Of a stretch of DNA of 64,000 nt, positions 9,801-23,780 are shown piece by piece (position 1 is the stretch's first letter; each line of letters opens with the position of its first letter). Under the pieces are notes generated by a model that saw only the letters and a list, made by a program, of their open reading frames with translations, was not told the origin of the DNA and searched no databases. A program made the translations under genes and the position numbers. The stretch is taken from contig NC_044278.2 of assembly GCF_004027225.2 (NCBI RefSeq), positions 93,116,743 to 93,180,742 on the forward strand, written 5' to 3'. The stretch comes from Strigops habroptila (lineage: Eukaryota; Chordata; Aves; Psittaciformes; Psittacidae).

Positions 9801-12611
9801 GTTCTTGTAAAGCTGAAATAGCACTCTTTCAAACTTCACTATACATTATCAAAGATTTTTTAGAAGAAAAATTTACACAGAAAATATTTAAGAGGCATTG
9901 TGAGGAAGAACTTGCATCTCTTACTGCGGTCAGTAGCAATGCACCAGACTTGCCATTATACACACTCTAAGGGCAACAAGCAGTTTACGAACCATAGCAG
10001 CTTTGTTTTGCTTTAACAGATAAAAGCAACAAGTTTATTTTGTTTTAAACAGATTTTATGTCCATTTTTCATAGACCATTTAGAAAGCACATTGCTGTGG
10101 GCTTCCCAATGACAAATACATTGAGGCACCAGCAAGCGACAATACACTTTGTACTCCTTGACATGGATGAAAGAATTCAATTCAATTTTTTTTCTATCTG
10201 AAAGAGAAATGCCTGCACAAAATATTTTTTAGCCCTGTTTTCTGAGAATGAAGCTTAAACAATGCTCTGTCTGCATCTTCACCTGTTTCTCCTCCCTTCT
10301 CTTCAGTAACTTTGGGTGACATTGGTCAAGAGCGACCAAAACTGACAGAGGGCAGAGTCCCTTCATTTTCATGAAAATCAGTGGCTGAATAATAGAGAAA
10401 AATGAAATGCTCCATGGTTTGAATGGTAGGTACTCAACCTTGCATCAGAAAATTCACAGAGCAATTACCATTAAAGGAGAACCTGCGGAAAACATCGTGA
10501 GGCTGGCTCCATGCTCACACCACTGCCACCATTTATCTGGTTATTTTCCTTATTCTTTACTATTCATAACACCCCAACTCAGGCAACTCTTATTTACTGC
10601 AGTATACTGTAAACACAGACATGCTTTCATTGTCAGCTGCTGTGACAGTTGATCTTCACACCACAGTATTATCTCAATAAACTGTCTCTCAGCCCCCAGG
10701 ATCTTTGTTCTCATAGGAGTGACCTACAGTTGGTCACCCTGGATCTTACACAAAGCATGATGAGCACAGAGGTTATATGAGTTAATTGCATAGTGACTGC
10801 AAAAATAGTGTGCTTTCTTCCTTTCAGCAATGTGGTCTTTCTCTAATGAAAACAATTGGAGTTACACTGCAATTCAAGTTGATAGAACTGTATATTTGGG
10901 TAACTCTATCATTATTTAATGTTACCACCACACGAGCTTGTCTGTATGGTATTTGACAAAAAAATTCAAGTTAAACAGCCTCCTCCAGATTGAAGACAGT
11001 ATTGGATTAATTAGGTAACTTGCTACACACGTAGAAAACAAAGATGAATATCCCTTTTATAACCATATTTAAATCCTATGAATAAGAACCAGATTGTAAT
11101 CTGTTATTGTAATGTAAATCAGAAGTATCTCTCGAATTACTCAGAATTTAAATAACTGGAGATCAGAATATGGCCCCATACATCTTGAAAGAATATTTGA
11201 CTCATTACTCATGTAAAAAGGATGCAATCACCATCAACACATAATGCAGAGGAACCAATTCATTTTCTAGGAGAGTTCAAAATTCTCTGCCAAAAGAACT
11301 CGTATTCTGGTACTCTTAACATATCATGTCATTTTTATTAGTCTACATGCTACTTTGGCTACCAGCTATGGAGTGAACATCTGCAGAAAAGCAGAACCTG
11401 GGGTCTAATGGACCCTCAGTCTTTTCCCCACACGCTTACCAGAACTCAGGCAACTTTCCTCCTCTGACTAAAGACAAGACACTGGAAAACTGTAAGAGTT
11501 TGTAAAGCTTTTACTAGCTAAAATAAACCACAGACTACTGAATTCATTTTGTAACATGAGTATTCCTCCAACATGGTCCAAAACTGAAAGCATGCAACTC
11601 TAAATAAAATACACCAAAAAAAAAAAAAAAAAAGAAAGTCATAGCTGAGTCACAAGCCGCTAAACTGTCTGGTCTACCATTCTTTTAGTGTATTTTCAGT
11701 TGTGCTTTAACAACTTGGGATATGTCTACATAAGCTTTTTGAAGACAGATTAGTTTTCTCTTCACCTATGCTTTATGATGCTTTTGCATCAGCCAGGGCT
11801 GAACCTCAAGTTGTGTTAGCAAGGGATCAGGCATGAAAAAGAGAATTCATCAAAATGTTTCATGCCTAACTAATATTGCAACATGGCAAAATGCTCCATA
11901 TTGAGCTGGGCAGGGAAGAAAATATTTTCAAGTCTGAAACATTCATGTTTAACTGCCAGTGTCTCCTGTAATCTGTCTGCTAGATATTCCACTGTTCTGA
12001 CTCAAACAGACTGATCATCTGGATTTCAGTTTAAGTTGTGAAACCATGCTCCTTCTGACTGTCCCACTTCCTTTCATCCCACTCACTGTAAGGCTTAGTG
12101 AGAATCACAGACAAATACAGCTGGAAACAGCTATGCAACAGCATCGGCTGCATCCTTTACAGACAACACAGTTGTATCTACCACACTCTTGAAGACTTCA
12201 ACTGGTAAAGGCCCACAATGCTCACATACTCCATGCTAGGAACCCTCTGCACCCTTACCATTAGAAAAATTTTCCTAAACATGTTATTTCTTGCACCATA
12301 TTCAGCCTATTACTTTTATACTGAAGGCACTGCAGAATTTTTTTGCTTATATGTCAGAGTTCTTCCTGGTCTTCATCTTCATTCAAAGCACTAATCTTGC
12401 CATTCAATTTCTACAGCTGCTGAGGCCTCCTTCAACATTTTTCTCAAATATTTGGTGTTATTTATTTGCAAGTTTGAGGAAGAAAATTTCCATGTGATCA
12501 TGGAAATTTTCCAGTCATCAGGCTGTAGCTGGTCAAAATCCTTCTGAAACCATCATTAGTTGCCTTCCTAAGATTACTGATTCTCTGGGGACTATCTTGC
12601 TGTACAAATTT

Positions 12612-12613
<2 letters not shown>

Positions 12614-12648
<35 letters not shown>
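12614..12648. repeat. T35 homopolymer
   Basis: An uninterrupted run of 35 T. It could be the poly(A) tail of a minus-strand retroposed sequence or simple slippage. The flanking sequence shows no recognisable retrocopy. Confidence 0.85.
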
Positions 12649-12653
<5 letters not shown>

Positions 12654-15600
12654 ATACACATTCAACTTCAGTTTAGATAAACTCACATTATTGAGGATCA
12701 TATAGCAGAGGCAAAAATAAAGAAGTATCTTACTCACAGGATGTCCAGGAGTAACTTGAGAAAGGAAGTGTAAATACTCTTTCTTCCAGCCAACTCCTAA
12801 TTACACGGATGGTTCTTTCTCACCAAGATGAAGTCAGCATCAGGACAAACCTACTTCAGAAGTTCTCATTTCAATTTGTTCCTTCCTCTACTACACTTGC
12901 TCCTCAGGCACTTACAGAACATCTCCTTGTTGTACAATCATCCCATGGCATCCCTTAGAGACATGGCTGAGAGTGTTACAAAGGTCTGCATTCGTCTTTG
13001 CACGGATGCTTAGAGCCACTCCCTGAACACTTCTCATATTCACTGAACCAACTTGTTTTAATAGAAGTGCTGTTTATTTTAAGTTTGTGGTTTTAGTTCT
13101 GCATTTCCCTTTTCCTTCACCCATTTAACAGCAAACTAGTGAATTTAAATGTCTTTAAAAGGGCAGTACACGCAGGCTTACATCAGGCTTAAACCACAAC
13201 ACATCTCACTCTATACTGCTCACTTCGTGTTATGCTGTTAGCACAAAATGAAGTTTCTTACCAAGTCTGTAGTCATCATTTTCCTAGTGTTTAAGATAGG
13301 AGTAGCTATTACTCTTTGTCCTCCCTGATAACAAAGACAAACCAATTCCTCTAGAAAAAAATGATGCTGAAGCCACTGAAGCAACTTAGAACAGTGACTT
13401 CAGTCATCATCATAGCTATAGTTCAATGATGACAGGGTTGTCAAAGTATCTCATCTTTAGGATTATCAAATTCAATCTTCTGCTTTCAATTCAACATTCA
13501 GTTTCACCTGGCAGCCTGTCTGACATTGAAGAACCAAGAGAAAAGGATTTTTTCCGCACGATTTCAAGATGACCACTAGTCTTTTCTGTCTAGCTACTCA
13601 TGCAACATTTATAGCCCAGGTATAGAAGAATTGTTTGATCAAAGTGAGTTGACTGATTCACTTCACACTACTCCCTTCATTCTTGGGTGAGATGAGCCTG
13701 AAAATTATTACTTTTATCATTTCTATTTTATTTGTAGTGTGTAGTACCGATCAGAATCAACTTTGTTATCACAGAAAAGGTAAACCTAGATATGAGACTG
13801 ACCTTGTATGAAGCTGCCCTGACAGATGTGCTGCCTACTTCCAGATTTGAACAAATGAAGCCTGCTCTGACCGCACAGTTTTCCACACTCCTCCTTCTCA
13901 TCACTATCCATGGAGAGAGGATTACATTAAGCAGCTACTCTGTTCTTTCATTATCAGTGAGCCTTCTCTTTCCTTTTCCCTAGACACTTTATGCAGTTAC
14001 ATAATCTCCCTTAATATTTTCCAAGAAACTTAAAAAGAAATGCCAAATTTTCAGCCTTTCTCTTTTACTTAAAAAATGTTAATAGTTTCCTTCCTAGGCT
14101 GAAATTACAGCTGCCTTCGATTTTGCAAAGGAAACAATATAAATTACACATTAGGTACATTCTGCAAAACGATACAGAAGTTAAACAAATGCATCATGAA
14201 AAATAAAACTGCAGACCCAGCTAATGACATATGCACTGCACCTGGTTTCACATGTTTTTCTGTAATAATATTAACCTTACAGAATAGGCAAGAAACTGGA
14301 TAGCTAAGTAGATTGGCAACAGTGCACCAAGGCTTTTACCTGGAGTGTATCAGCTCAAGTTTAGCCCAGCTCCCTCTAGGAACTGAAAATGCGTGCTCTT
14401 TCACAGGCTGACAATGAAATAAAATGGTAATGGCTATCCGGTTCATACAAAATGGGAGGTGACACTGCAGGAAGAGAGTCATCAGCATAAATGATATTTT
14501 CTCTTACTGTTAAGATACGAATAACCTTCAACCAAAAAACTGACTAAGGGTGCTTTCATTTGTTAAAATGAAATTAACCTAAGAGATTGTCATTTTAGGC
14601 TAGCTAATGGAAAGGCAACATAAAGAAGTTTCTAAATCAAATGTACTTCCCAGAACCTTTGATTCTTCAGCTTTCACATGTAACAGCCTGGCACCAACAC
14701 CTCTGTTTATATTCTGTGTGAAGACAGCGCAAGCCAGATGTGCATGTGCAGAGAAAGAGTGAACACGCATGAATAGACCACCAATTTACAGCTAGTAAAT
14801 CCGCGCAGAGTACTTGTTCTCATCCAGGTGCCCAACATCCTTATTTACCAGCAGAGGACCATAAACACACAACTTTTTGATGCATCTATAACCACAGTAC
14901 CCTGGGCTGTGATCTCAGCAGATTTCACTGCTAAGCAAAGGTCACACCACCGAGGAAAACTTTCAATAAGCCAAGTATATCACTTATTCGGAAAATGCAA
15001 CTCTTTCTTCTGAGTCAGTGCTGAAGTAATGCCAGCATCCATCGTAAGTTATCAGAAGACATTAATCCATGGATCTCTGCCACCAAACTACAGGCCTCTA
15101 CCACTGCTGAATGAGAGGGAATTGCTTCATTTGGTAGAAAATAGCAAGCTGTTATTCTATATGTAGAGGAGCCACTGAAGTAGGATATAACACAGTTTCA
15201 CAGAATGTCAGACCAGCAAAGTATTAAGAAGCAATCTGCTACTTTCAGATAAAGCAAACTTATCTGTCATCACTGAAATACTTCTTATAAAGGCACAAGT
15301 ACCAGTACCCGTTCTAAGAGCATGCTTTCATTCTGGTCACTGCATTCCACCTCCCTAAATTCACCCCACACCTTTATCAGCTACTTCTGTTTCATTTCTT
15401 CTTTGCTTCCCTGGAAAAGTGCTTCCTAACAGCAATGGGTAAGTCTAAACAGAGTTGTAAAAAATACTGTTAAACCTTCACTGTATTCTACCCCAGGCAG
15501 AGCTGTTATGTCCTGAAGCATTTCTACAGAGTGTGTAGGGCACAGGCTCCCTTAAAACCTAAATAAAGCCAACCCGTCATACCAAACTACTTGTATGTTA

Positions 15601-16098
15601 TCCATTCTGACCATGGAGGAACTGTTCCTCATCATGTATTAATGAGATCTAGTCTATCAAACCCTACATCCTAAATGCATTAGCATGTTAAAAGTACCTG
15701 TATAAAAATGCTTTAAAGCCTCATTTAACTTAATTTAAAAAAAAAAAAAGATCTATTAACAGAAACAAATTGTAATTAAGATTGTTGTTGACCTAGGTCT
15801 CCCTGCAAAGGCATCAGAATAATAATCTTACATTTACACAGTATCTTTCAGTCTAAAGGATTCCATCCAGCAAGACTGATCTTACACAGAAGAGCGTTAT
15901 TAACATACACAAGTAATCTTAAGTAAACCAATCTACCCCATTTCATTACCAGCAACTACCAAGCTTGATCCACTCAATTGTGTAGGTTCCTGTTATCTAT
16001 CTTATCCACCCACCAACAAATTATCCACCGATCAAGACCAAGTCCCTCAACATCAGCAATGCATTAGCAGGAACTTCAGTCTTAATATTCATGTTCTG

Positions 16099-16198
16099 CT
16101 TAAAAAAAAAAAAACAACAAAAAAACCCAAAACAAACAAACAAACAAAAAAAAAAACCAAAACCAAAAAAAACCACACAGAAAACGAAAAACAAACAA
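16099..16198. repeat. A/C-rich low-complexity tract
   Basis: About 100 bases of A runs interspersed with C and AAAC units, including tandem AAAC repeats. Its strand asymmetry creates an artificial Lys/Gln/Pro-rich reading frame, which is not a gene. Confidence 0.8.
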
Positions 16199-19100
16199 GC
16201 CTTCTTCCAGCTTCATTCAACCTCCTTCTCAGACCTCCATCACCAATGCTGTCAACCAACCCAGGGAGACAAACACAAGGGCTGAACCCGGCTTACTTGT
16301 CAGAGGATTTGTTTTTAAGCAGTCGCCTGGGGTGTATTGGGTGTGTACGGGTTTTTAATAGACAGACCAACTTTTCCTGTCTTATTCTGTGTACAGAAGA
16401 CCTAAACCTGGCTTCCACAACTTTCAAAACACCCCTTTCTTGCACCATCAAATACTTAAACCAAAAGTCGGTCTCACCAGCCAGCTCTACTCCAGATCAG
16501 CTTTCCCTTGTATGTGATACTCCTGCAAGAGCATTGTTTTAATCATTGTCACACAAGGAAGGATTATTCTGAATCACCTGTTTTTACCTTATGGTTACAA
16601 AAATAGGCCTTGTTTAAACAGTTGGCTGTCAGGTACCCACAAAGCATGGCAGAGGGAAATCCACCTCCTCCTCTGCAATTGGCATGGCTCTTGGAAAACA
16701 TTATTCCCTGATGATATCAGTCTGCATAACAATTTTTTTTTCTGAATAATTGCTTCACATAAAATGAACTGTCAGAAACCAGTGTAATAACACCATTCCA
16801 GGGAGGGGTTTATCAATAAAACTGCCATTACACCCTGAACCTGCACCTTCCCTGGCTAAATCTTCTCTCAGTCTACACGGATGACAAAGGCATTTAAAGC
16901 AATGCACCCTAGGAAAGACCATCCATATGTCTCTCCTTCTCTCTCAGCCTCTCCCAGAAAACACACCACTGATGGCAGTTGTCATCTGGACTTCCACTGC
17001 ACATAGACTAGCCAGATCACAGAGGACAGCTGCTATGATATCAGGGCATCATATGGGGAGACAGGAAGGAAGCAGTTGCACCTGCTATCCATCATTGCTA
17101 CCTGATGGCAGTCAGCCTCCTTAAGATGATCAAAAAAAATGCTGCAGAAACTGCCAACAAATAAGAAGCTGTCACCTCTGTGCCCTTTATACCACCCATC
17201 ATGCTCATTGTTTTCAAAAGCGAAAACAAACAAATGAATAAACCAGAGCTGTTTACTGAAAAATCTACTGTAGCAGATGCTTTCACATCCACCATCCCAG
17301 CATCGACACAACCTCAGCCCAATTGATGACCCTGTTCCTAGTCACGCATTTATAAAAGTGTAAAACCCAACTGTCTTGGCACTGGAAACCACTTGGCCAA
17401 AGTATAAACATTCCAATTTGAGAAAAATCAAGTCAAGGATAGTTGGCCCAGTATCTGACCTATTTTGTCTTGCAACCTTCAGCTGAAACTAACCAAAACA
17501 GAAACATGAAAAAGGGCTGACAGATCTTGTACTCCGTCTCCTTGAAAAGAAAGAATTGCCTCCTCCAGTCATTTGCTAGTGACCTGCCTGCTCTTATTTT
17601 AAACATCTGAAGAGGCATGGGAGGCTCTCGCTATACCTGGACTAACATAGGCACCAATATATTTTTCTGTTATTAACTTTTTGTCCAGAATTCATCCTAA
17701 ACTTTCATTTCCACAATTTCACTATTTAGTTCTACATATTCTCTCACATAATGCACAAAAAAAAAAAAAATTCCTTTGACTAAAATACATCTCAAATATC
17801 TACATGTACTTAACCTATCTCCCCATATTCAGTGCCAGCCTAGAAATATATCTATTTTTTAATATTTCCCCTCAAGCTAGTTCCTCCAGACCCCAAGTTA
17901 TTTTGTTGCTCTTCTCTGAGCTTCACTCAAATTGCCAATACCTTCCTGTTACGATATTCAGAGTTTTCAGATGTGTTCATGGCAGATTCTTATAAAAAGG
18001 GAATCCCACCTCTTTGTTTGCAGACATGGTACCTTTTTCTTGTCAGCTCAAACACACCGTGCTGTTCTGTAATCAAGTCACACTGCAGACTCATGTATTA
18101 CTTCCTGATGGGTCTTAATTCTAGATCCCTTCCAGCATCGCTATTACCTGTCAGTAAGCTCCCAATTTGATAGCCCTTGCCCTGTGAACTTGCCTTTTCC
18201 TTAAATTTGTTCCCTTTTCTCTACTATCTTGTAGGAATACTCCTGAAGTTCTGTTTACTCCAAAGCCAAGACATTAGTTTCACAGGTTATAGGTTTTGTT
18301 TAAGCCCCCTATTGAACTGAGCATTTGATTACATGCCTAACTTTAACCACATGCTTAAATCCAGTTGATCTCAGCAAGCAGAGATGAAACTAAGCATATA
18401 TTTAAAAAAACAAACCCCAAGAAGTTAGGCATGCAAGTCAGTGTTTTGCTGAACCAAATCCTCAGTTTCTGTAATCACTTGGATGGTTTATTTTCCATAT
18501 TTGGACAGAATTGACAGCTCAATTCTTTTATGTTACAGGATTTAAAAATGAAGCTTCAAGACAATCCAAAACTGACATCATGCTTTTGTTCATTTCTTGA
18601 AATAAGAAAAGGAAATAAATACCTAATTTATTACATAAATTACATAAACATACAACGGTACAGTAATCGTTAAGCCTATAGGACTTAAACATGCACTAAG
18701 TAACTCTATATACTTATTATTGCAGTACCCTCTTTCAAAAAAATATTTTAAAAGCCAAATTTGAAAAAGCATATATATCTCAGCAAGATATGCAGCACAT
18801 TCCCAGGTAGCTCAATAGCCACAACCATCATTAAATGGAGAGAACAAAGCTGTCCATTTCTTAATTCCTATCTACCCAATGCCTTTAAATGCAATAGGCT
18901 TCACTCACTGTTCCATGAAAGATGGATTTTTAGGGGGAAGAGGGTAGTAGTCTTTGGTTTTAGACATGGGTTGACTATTTCCATCAGTAGCCAACCCACA
19001 TGGCAGGAGATGTAAGATTTTGTATTCACCACCAGCCTCAAATGCAGTTGGCATAATGGGAATTTCATGGAGAGTATTTCAAATAATTTCCAAATGTCTT

Positions 19101-22100
19101 TCATTGTTTACACGCAGAATACTACATGACCTTTCCCTCTCCCTTGTTTCTGTTGGTACTTTTTGTCTTCTTTGCCTTCCCTCATTCTGCTGCCTGGTAA
19201 ACACAGGCAGAGGCCAAGTGGGGCCTGCAATTAGGCAGCCATACCAAGCTTAATCTGCGGACTACCTAATTGTGAGATTCAAGGTTTGGGAGGAGTGCCA
19301 TCTGAGAAAGAAATGGAGAAGAAAAATTGGAAAATAACTACTTCCTCTCCATCCATAAAGGCTTCCAAAATTCAATTAACATGTTCTAAACTAAACCATC
19401 CACACATGCTACACCACTAAAATGTGTGATTTCAAACACAGACAAAAACGTAGCTGCTCATTGATATTTATCAGAATTATAATAGTCCAACTATTCCACT
19501 TCCACCTTTTTTATTGAAGTAGCATCTGTTATAACACTTTTGTACCTCAGTACTTGAGATGAACCAGAAAAATACCCATAGGCAATATAAATGAATTGTA
19601 TGTGACTGGATACTGGATCTGTTAAATAATGCTGTGAACCCCAAAGTTGCTCAGAGAACACCGTTCCTACACCTAGCACAAACACTGTTGTTTAATAATG
19701 CATACATGTTCTCTGTTGTCCCCACAGCAAATTCTTCTGTGATATTATAGTTTCCCAGATGGAAATAATACCTTCACTTCCACTGATTCACCAGTGCAAC
19801 CAATAGGAAAACTATCGCTGGTTTTATTTGCAGTGTGATGGCTGTAAATACCACTGGATAGGAAAGACTTGTAGGTAAAACTCTGTGCACAACTTTTTGC
19901 CACTTTCTCCTATAGAGGGAGGAAAGGTGGCAAAGAGACAAAAGCACAGAAACTCCTTTACGGCATCATACATACAACTACTCATCTGTGCCTACTCACC
20001 TCCCTTCCCCACTGCCGTTCAGCATCTCCAGCAGACTCTAAGCACTAACACCAGCTGGAAGGATGAAACCCACTGGCAGTAAGCACCGATACCAGGTTAG
20101 ATCCACAGCTTGCACTAATGGATTTTGTTTTTCAGATAGATGGCAGTGCACAAAGTGCATCCGAGATTGGTCCAGGGTTGAGATGCCATTTCAATGCTCA
20201 GACACTTTAACTAAAGGAATTACTGCAATATCAAAAGCACTTTTTAGAAAGATCATGCCTTAGGACCCAATCCTGCTGCACTGTGATAGCTCTAGCTCCT
20301 TTGAAGGGGTGAACTGGGTGCCAAGAACATAAACATGGCAAAGCATCACTTAGGATTTACTTCCCATTCCTGTGAGAGGCAAAGGATGTTTCTTTCAGTA
20401 CATTCTAACAAATGTAGTTTAAACACAAAGCTAAAGGATGACTAACAAGACAAAGTCCAAAAAGATATTGCATTCTGGGTACCGGAGATGAGAAATCTGA
20501 TTTTCAAGGGTCTGTAATAGCATAGATTTAGAAATAGTCCAGCAATAAGAACAGGGCATTTCAAATCCCTCCCATTGGCAAAAGATTATACAGTTACTAC
20601 TTAAATTTTGTGCTCCCTTCATTCTAACAGACACTGATAGAAAGCTAAGAGAGCAGAGCGAAATTCTAGCCATTTAACTGCATTTACCCCAGCAAATCCC
20701 TTTCTCACAAAAGGACGCTATTACTATAGCAGCTGAAACAAATAGGAGCAAATCTCATTGCACAATTAGTAGTTCTGTACCTGGAGGTTCGACACATAGC
20801 TATCATGATGTGGAAGCATCCACCATCGTTTTGTTTTCTGTTTGCAGTAGGGGGTTGCTAGGAAACAAAATACTATTGTCTGATTTCATGATCTATCGCC
20901 TGGTTTGCCTGGCAATAGGGTCTTCTAAATCTATTACTGGATTATTTTCTGTTTTACAGAGAGATTAAGACTAGCATTAAAACACATGCACACAGAGAGG
21001 AACGGTAAAAAACACCTCAAAATTCAGGGGAAAGGATGGATATATCCCAGGTTGAGGACGACAAACTATCCTGAGGAAAAAGGAACTTAAGCAGGCTGGT
21101 GATATTTATATACACACACACTCACACGTGTATCAACGTTCCTCAACTGTATCTATAGTTTTACCGACTTGTCAAAGACTCTCTTGCTCCTGAGGATACA
21201 AAACGTCCTCCTACTACTCGAGAGCTACTGTGCACCGCGAGTTCTGTAAATACCACATGCTGCAGAATGCCTGGTGCGGGCAAGCACACATGCCGGAATC
21301 ATTTTTGTTCTTGGAATTCAGCTCAGCGTTGTTTCAGTGCCTTAATTTCTTTATGCATTCATATATTTTTTGCACTTTTGGACAGAGAGAAGAGTCGGAG
21401 GCAATTCCCTACTCTCCTCCTCCTCCCCCTCCCCCCTTCTGTTGTAACATAAATAAACAAATAAATAGATAAACAAACAAAAGCATCAGGAAAAGAGATC
21501 TTAAAAAAGCACTATAGTAAATTTCATGTATTTTTACAGTGGCAAGTCTTTGTAAAGCGAGAGATTAAAAGATCATTAAAACCAGGCAAACGTGGGTGCC
21601 TGTCAAGGCATCCCCACAACACGACAGGAGACCTCAACAACAAAACCACAATCATACTTAAAAGCTGAGAGACAGATGAAGAGCATTCGGCACAAAGCCA
21701 TAGAGAAAAAGCTTTTTAAATAAAACCTGCAGAGTAGTTATACTCTTTTATGTATATCTACAATTTCACACCATGCACAACATGCACTATTTCAAAGTCC
21801 TTTCAACTTATTTGTTAATGTCTATGCATTTTATCACTCCATTTTAAATTTGACGGGAAAAAAAAAGAAAGAGGTACATTGCAAAAGACATCAAAGCTTT
21901 TGACACATAAGAGCAGAACTTCCAGTGACTAAAAAAAAAGGGAACTAATAACACACAACATAGAAAACACACAATTCCTGGGAAGGACCTGAAAGCTTCT
22001 TGTCTCTCTTGTTCAGAGATGGATTCATTCAGTCTCTAACCTCCCTCTCAGAAGCCAGGAACCGTCGCCAAAACCACACTTAGAATTAAAGAACAAAAGA

Positions 22101-22199
22101 GCACAAGGCAAGAGAGCTTCTTCCACTCCAGACAACAGCAAGCTACTTCTAGGGATTCTAGATCAAAGCACGGAGAGATGGACAAGACCCACAAGCAAT

Positions 22200-23780
22200 C
22201 CCAGCCCTCGCCAGGGCAGGACGCGGCTACTCCACAGCTGGTAACCCACGACACCACCACTGCCAGCTACCTAACGGTGCCCAGCGGTTCTCCTGTCCCT
22301 CACAGGCGGCACACCGAGGTCCTGTCACCTCCAGCTCCGCTGAAACCCGGTTTAAAGCCCTCGCTGAGGGAGTGGGGAGGAAGAGGGGGAGAGGGATGGG
22401 ACAGCCGCCTCCCGAGCTGCCACCAGAAACTGTTCGGCAAACTGCAGGGGCGCCGCCGGGGACCCACCGAACTCTCGGCGGGGGTGCGGGGTTCGCAAGC
22501 GGGAGGGAGCCCCGGGCCCGAACCCGGCTGCCCGGGGTGCGCTGCGCGGGTGCCCCGGGGGGGGTGCCCGGTGCGGCGGGTCAGCGACAGGCGCAGAGCT
22601 CCGTCCTCCCGCTGCAGCAGTAACTGCAATTAAAACAGTAATCATAAAAGGGGGACGGGGGGGGCTGGTCAAAATAAATAAATAAAGAGCCCGCTAGCGG
22701 GAATGGGAGAATAAAACCTACCCTAAACAGGCGGACCCCAAACACCACCACAACCCGGCTGCCCAGGAGAGCAAACTTTCTGACTCACTGGGGAGAGCCG
22801 GTGCCCGGGGGGCGGTGGGGACGGCGCTCGGCCCCGCGACGCCGGAGAGCGGAGCCCGAGCCGGGCGAGGCGGGCGCCGCCGGCGGGGCTGGGGCAGCTC
22901 GTCTCGCCCAGCTCCCGCCGCCCTCCCCTCCCTTCTTCCCTCCCTCCCTCCGCGCCTCTTTCCCTCCGCAGCGTCTGCCTGGCCTTCCCCAGCCGGGAGC
23001 CGCCCGGGGCGGGCAGCCGCCGCGGGACCGCCGTACCTACCGGCTGCCGGTGCGGAGCCGCGGAGCAGCGGGAGCCGCCGCCGCCCCCCTCCGGCGGCTG
23101 CCGGGTCCGGTGGCGCTGCAGCAAGCAGAGGACGCCCCGCGGCGGCGGGGAGAGCGCGGAGCCGGGGCGCAGGGGGCCGGGGTGGCGGCAGCCGCCGATG
23201 CACAAGCAGAGCGGTGCCTCGATCTGTGCGTGTGTGTGAGTGTGCCGGGGAGGGATGCTGCAAGGGACCGAGGGAAAATTCTCCCCTCCTAGCAAAGCCG
23301 CCGACAAATGGCAGGTGTGCAGGGGAGGCACGGCTCCCGGAGGAGGAGGAGGAGGAGGGAGGAGGAAGGGGGAGAGGGGCGGTGAGGAGGGCGGGGAGCG
23401 TACGGCGCACAGCCCGGCGGCGGGAGCAGCCGCGGGGCCTCACGGCATCCCGAGGACAGCGGCCCCGCCGAGGAGGTCCCGAGTGCAGCCCCTGGGGCGG
23501 CCGTGGGGCTTCAAGAGGAGGGGTGAAGCCCCACCGGGTGCCGGGGGCAGCGCGTCCCGCTCTGCTTGCGGGGTGGGGGAGTCGGCGGTGGGCAGAGGGG
23601 AGCGGCGGGACGGCTACGGACGGGGAAGGGAGACGGACCCCCTGGGAGCCGGGAGTGCGCCAGGCGGGACCCCGGCAGAGCATCCTGCCGCAAGTGTTGC
23701 CTGAGGCCGCCCCTCAAACACACCCGACCGCTGTTCCCAGCGCCCTGTACAGCTTTGGTAGCTACACTGCATCCGGTGGG
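22200..23780 (-). promoter_or_regulatory. ENOX1: CpG island, probable ENOX1 promoter and first exon
   Basis: About 1.6 kb with very high G+C and abundant CpG, sharply different from both flanks. It has many GC-box-like motifs and no TATA box that I noticed, typical of a housekeeping-type vertebrate promoter. On the minus strand there are good splice donor candidates at about 23030-23045 (around GGTAGGTACG) and about 22715-22725 (GGTAGGT). ENOX1 is the known neighbour of CCDC122 on this side in amniotes and is read on the same strand, and its first exons are untranslated. This supports assigning the island to ENOX1, but no ENOX1 protein sequence is visible in the window. Long open frames across the island on both strands result from the lack of A/T-rich stop codons. 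Confidence 0.5.
23339..23400. repeat. GGA-rich purine tract in CpG island
   Basis: Tandem GGA units followed by G-rich purine sequence, almost free of pyrimidines for about 60 bases. It is prone to triplex or quadruplex structure and to length variation. Confidence 0.7.

Larger units (their letters stand above)
6819..22199. other. long non-coding stretch, probably intron
   Basis: Over 15 kb with no coding exon that I can recognise on either strand. It is AT-rich with scattered short homopolymers (for example near 7690-7730, 11618, 15740 and 17758), a GTAC/GTAG tetranucleotide patch near 8840-8870 and an AAAT/AAAC-type repeat near 21445-21480. Some short frames exist (for example 9427-9669), but their composition and lack of known motifs do not support genes. 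If ENOX1 starts at the adjacent CpG island, this is its first intron. Confidence 0.5.

Noticed and set aside
12498-12737. Poly-Lys containing open frame on the minus strand
   Set aside because: Created by the T35 homopolymer; not a gene.
16091-16285. Lys/Gln-rich open frame
   Set aside because: Direct translation of the A/C low-complexity tract.
22690-22701. Perfect 12-base palindrome CCCGCTAGCGGG in the CpG island
   Set aside because: Short palindromes are expected by chance in G+C-rich DNA, and no paired sites or spacing pattern was seen.
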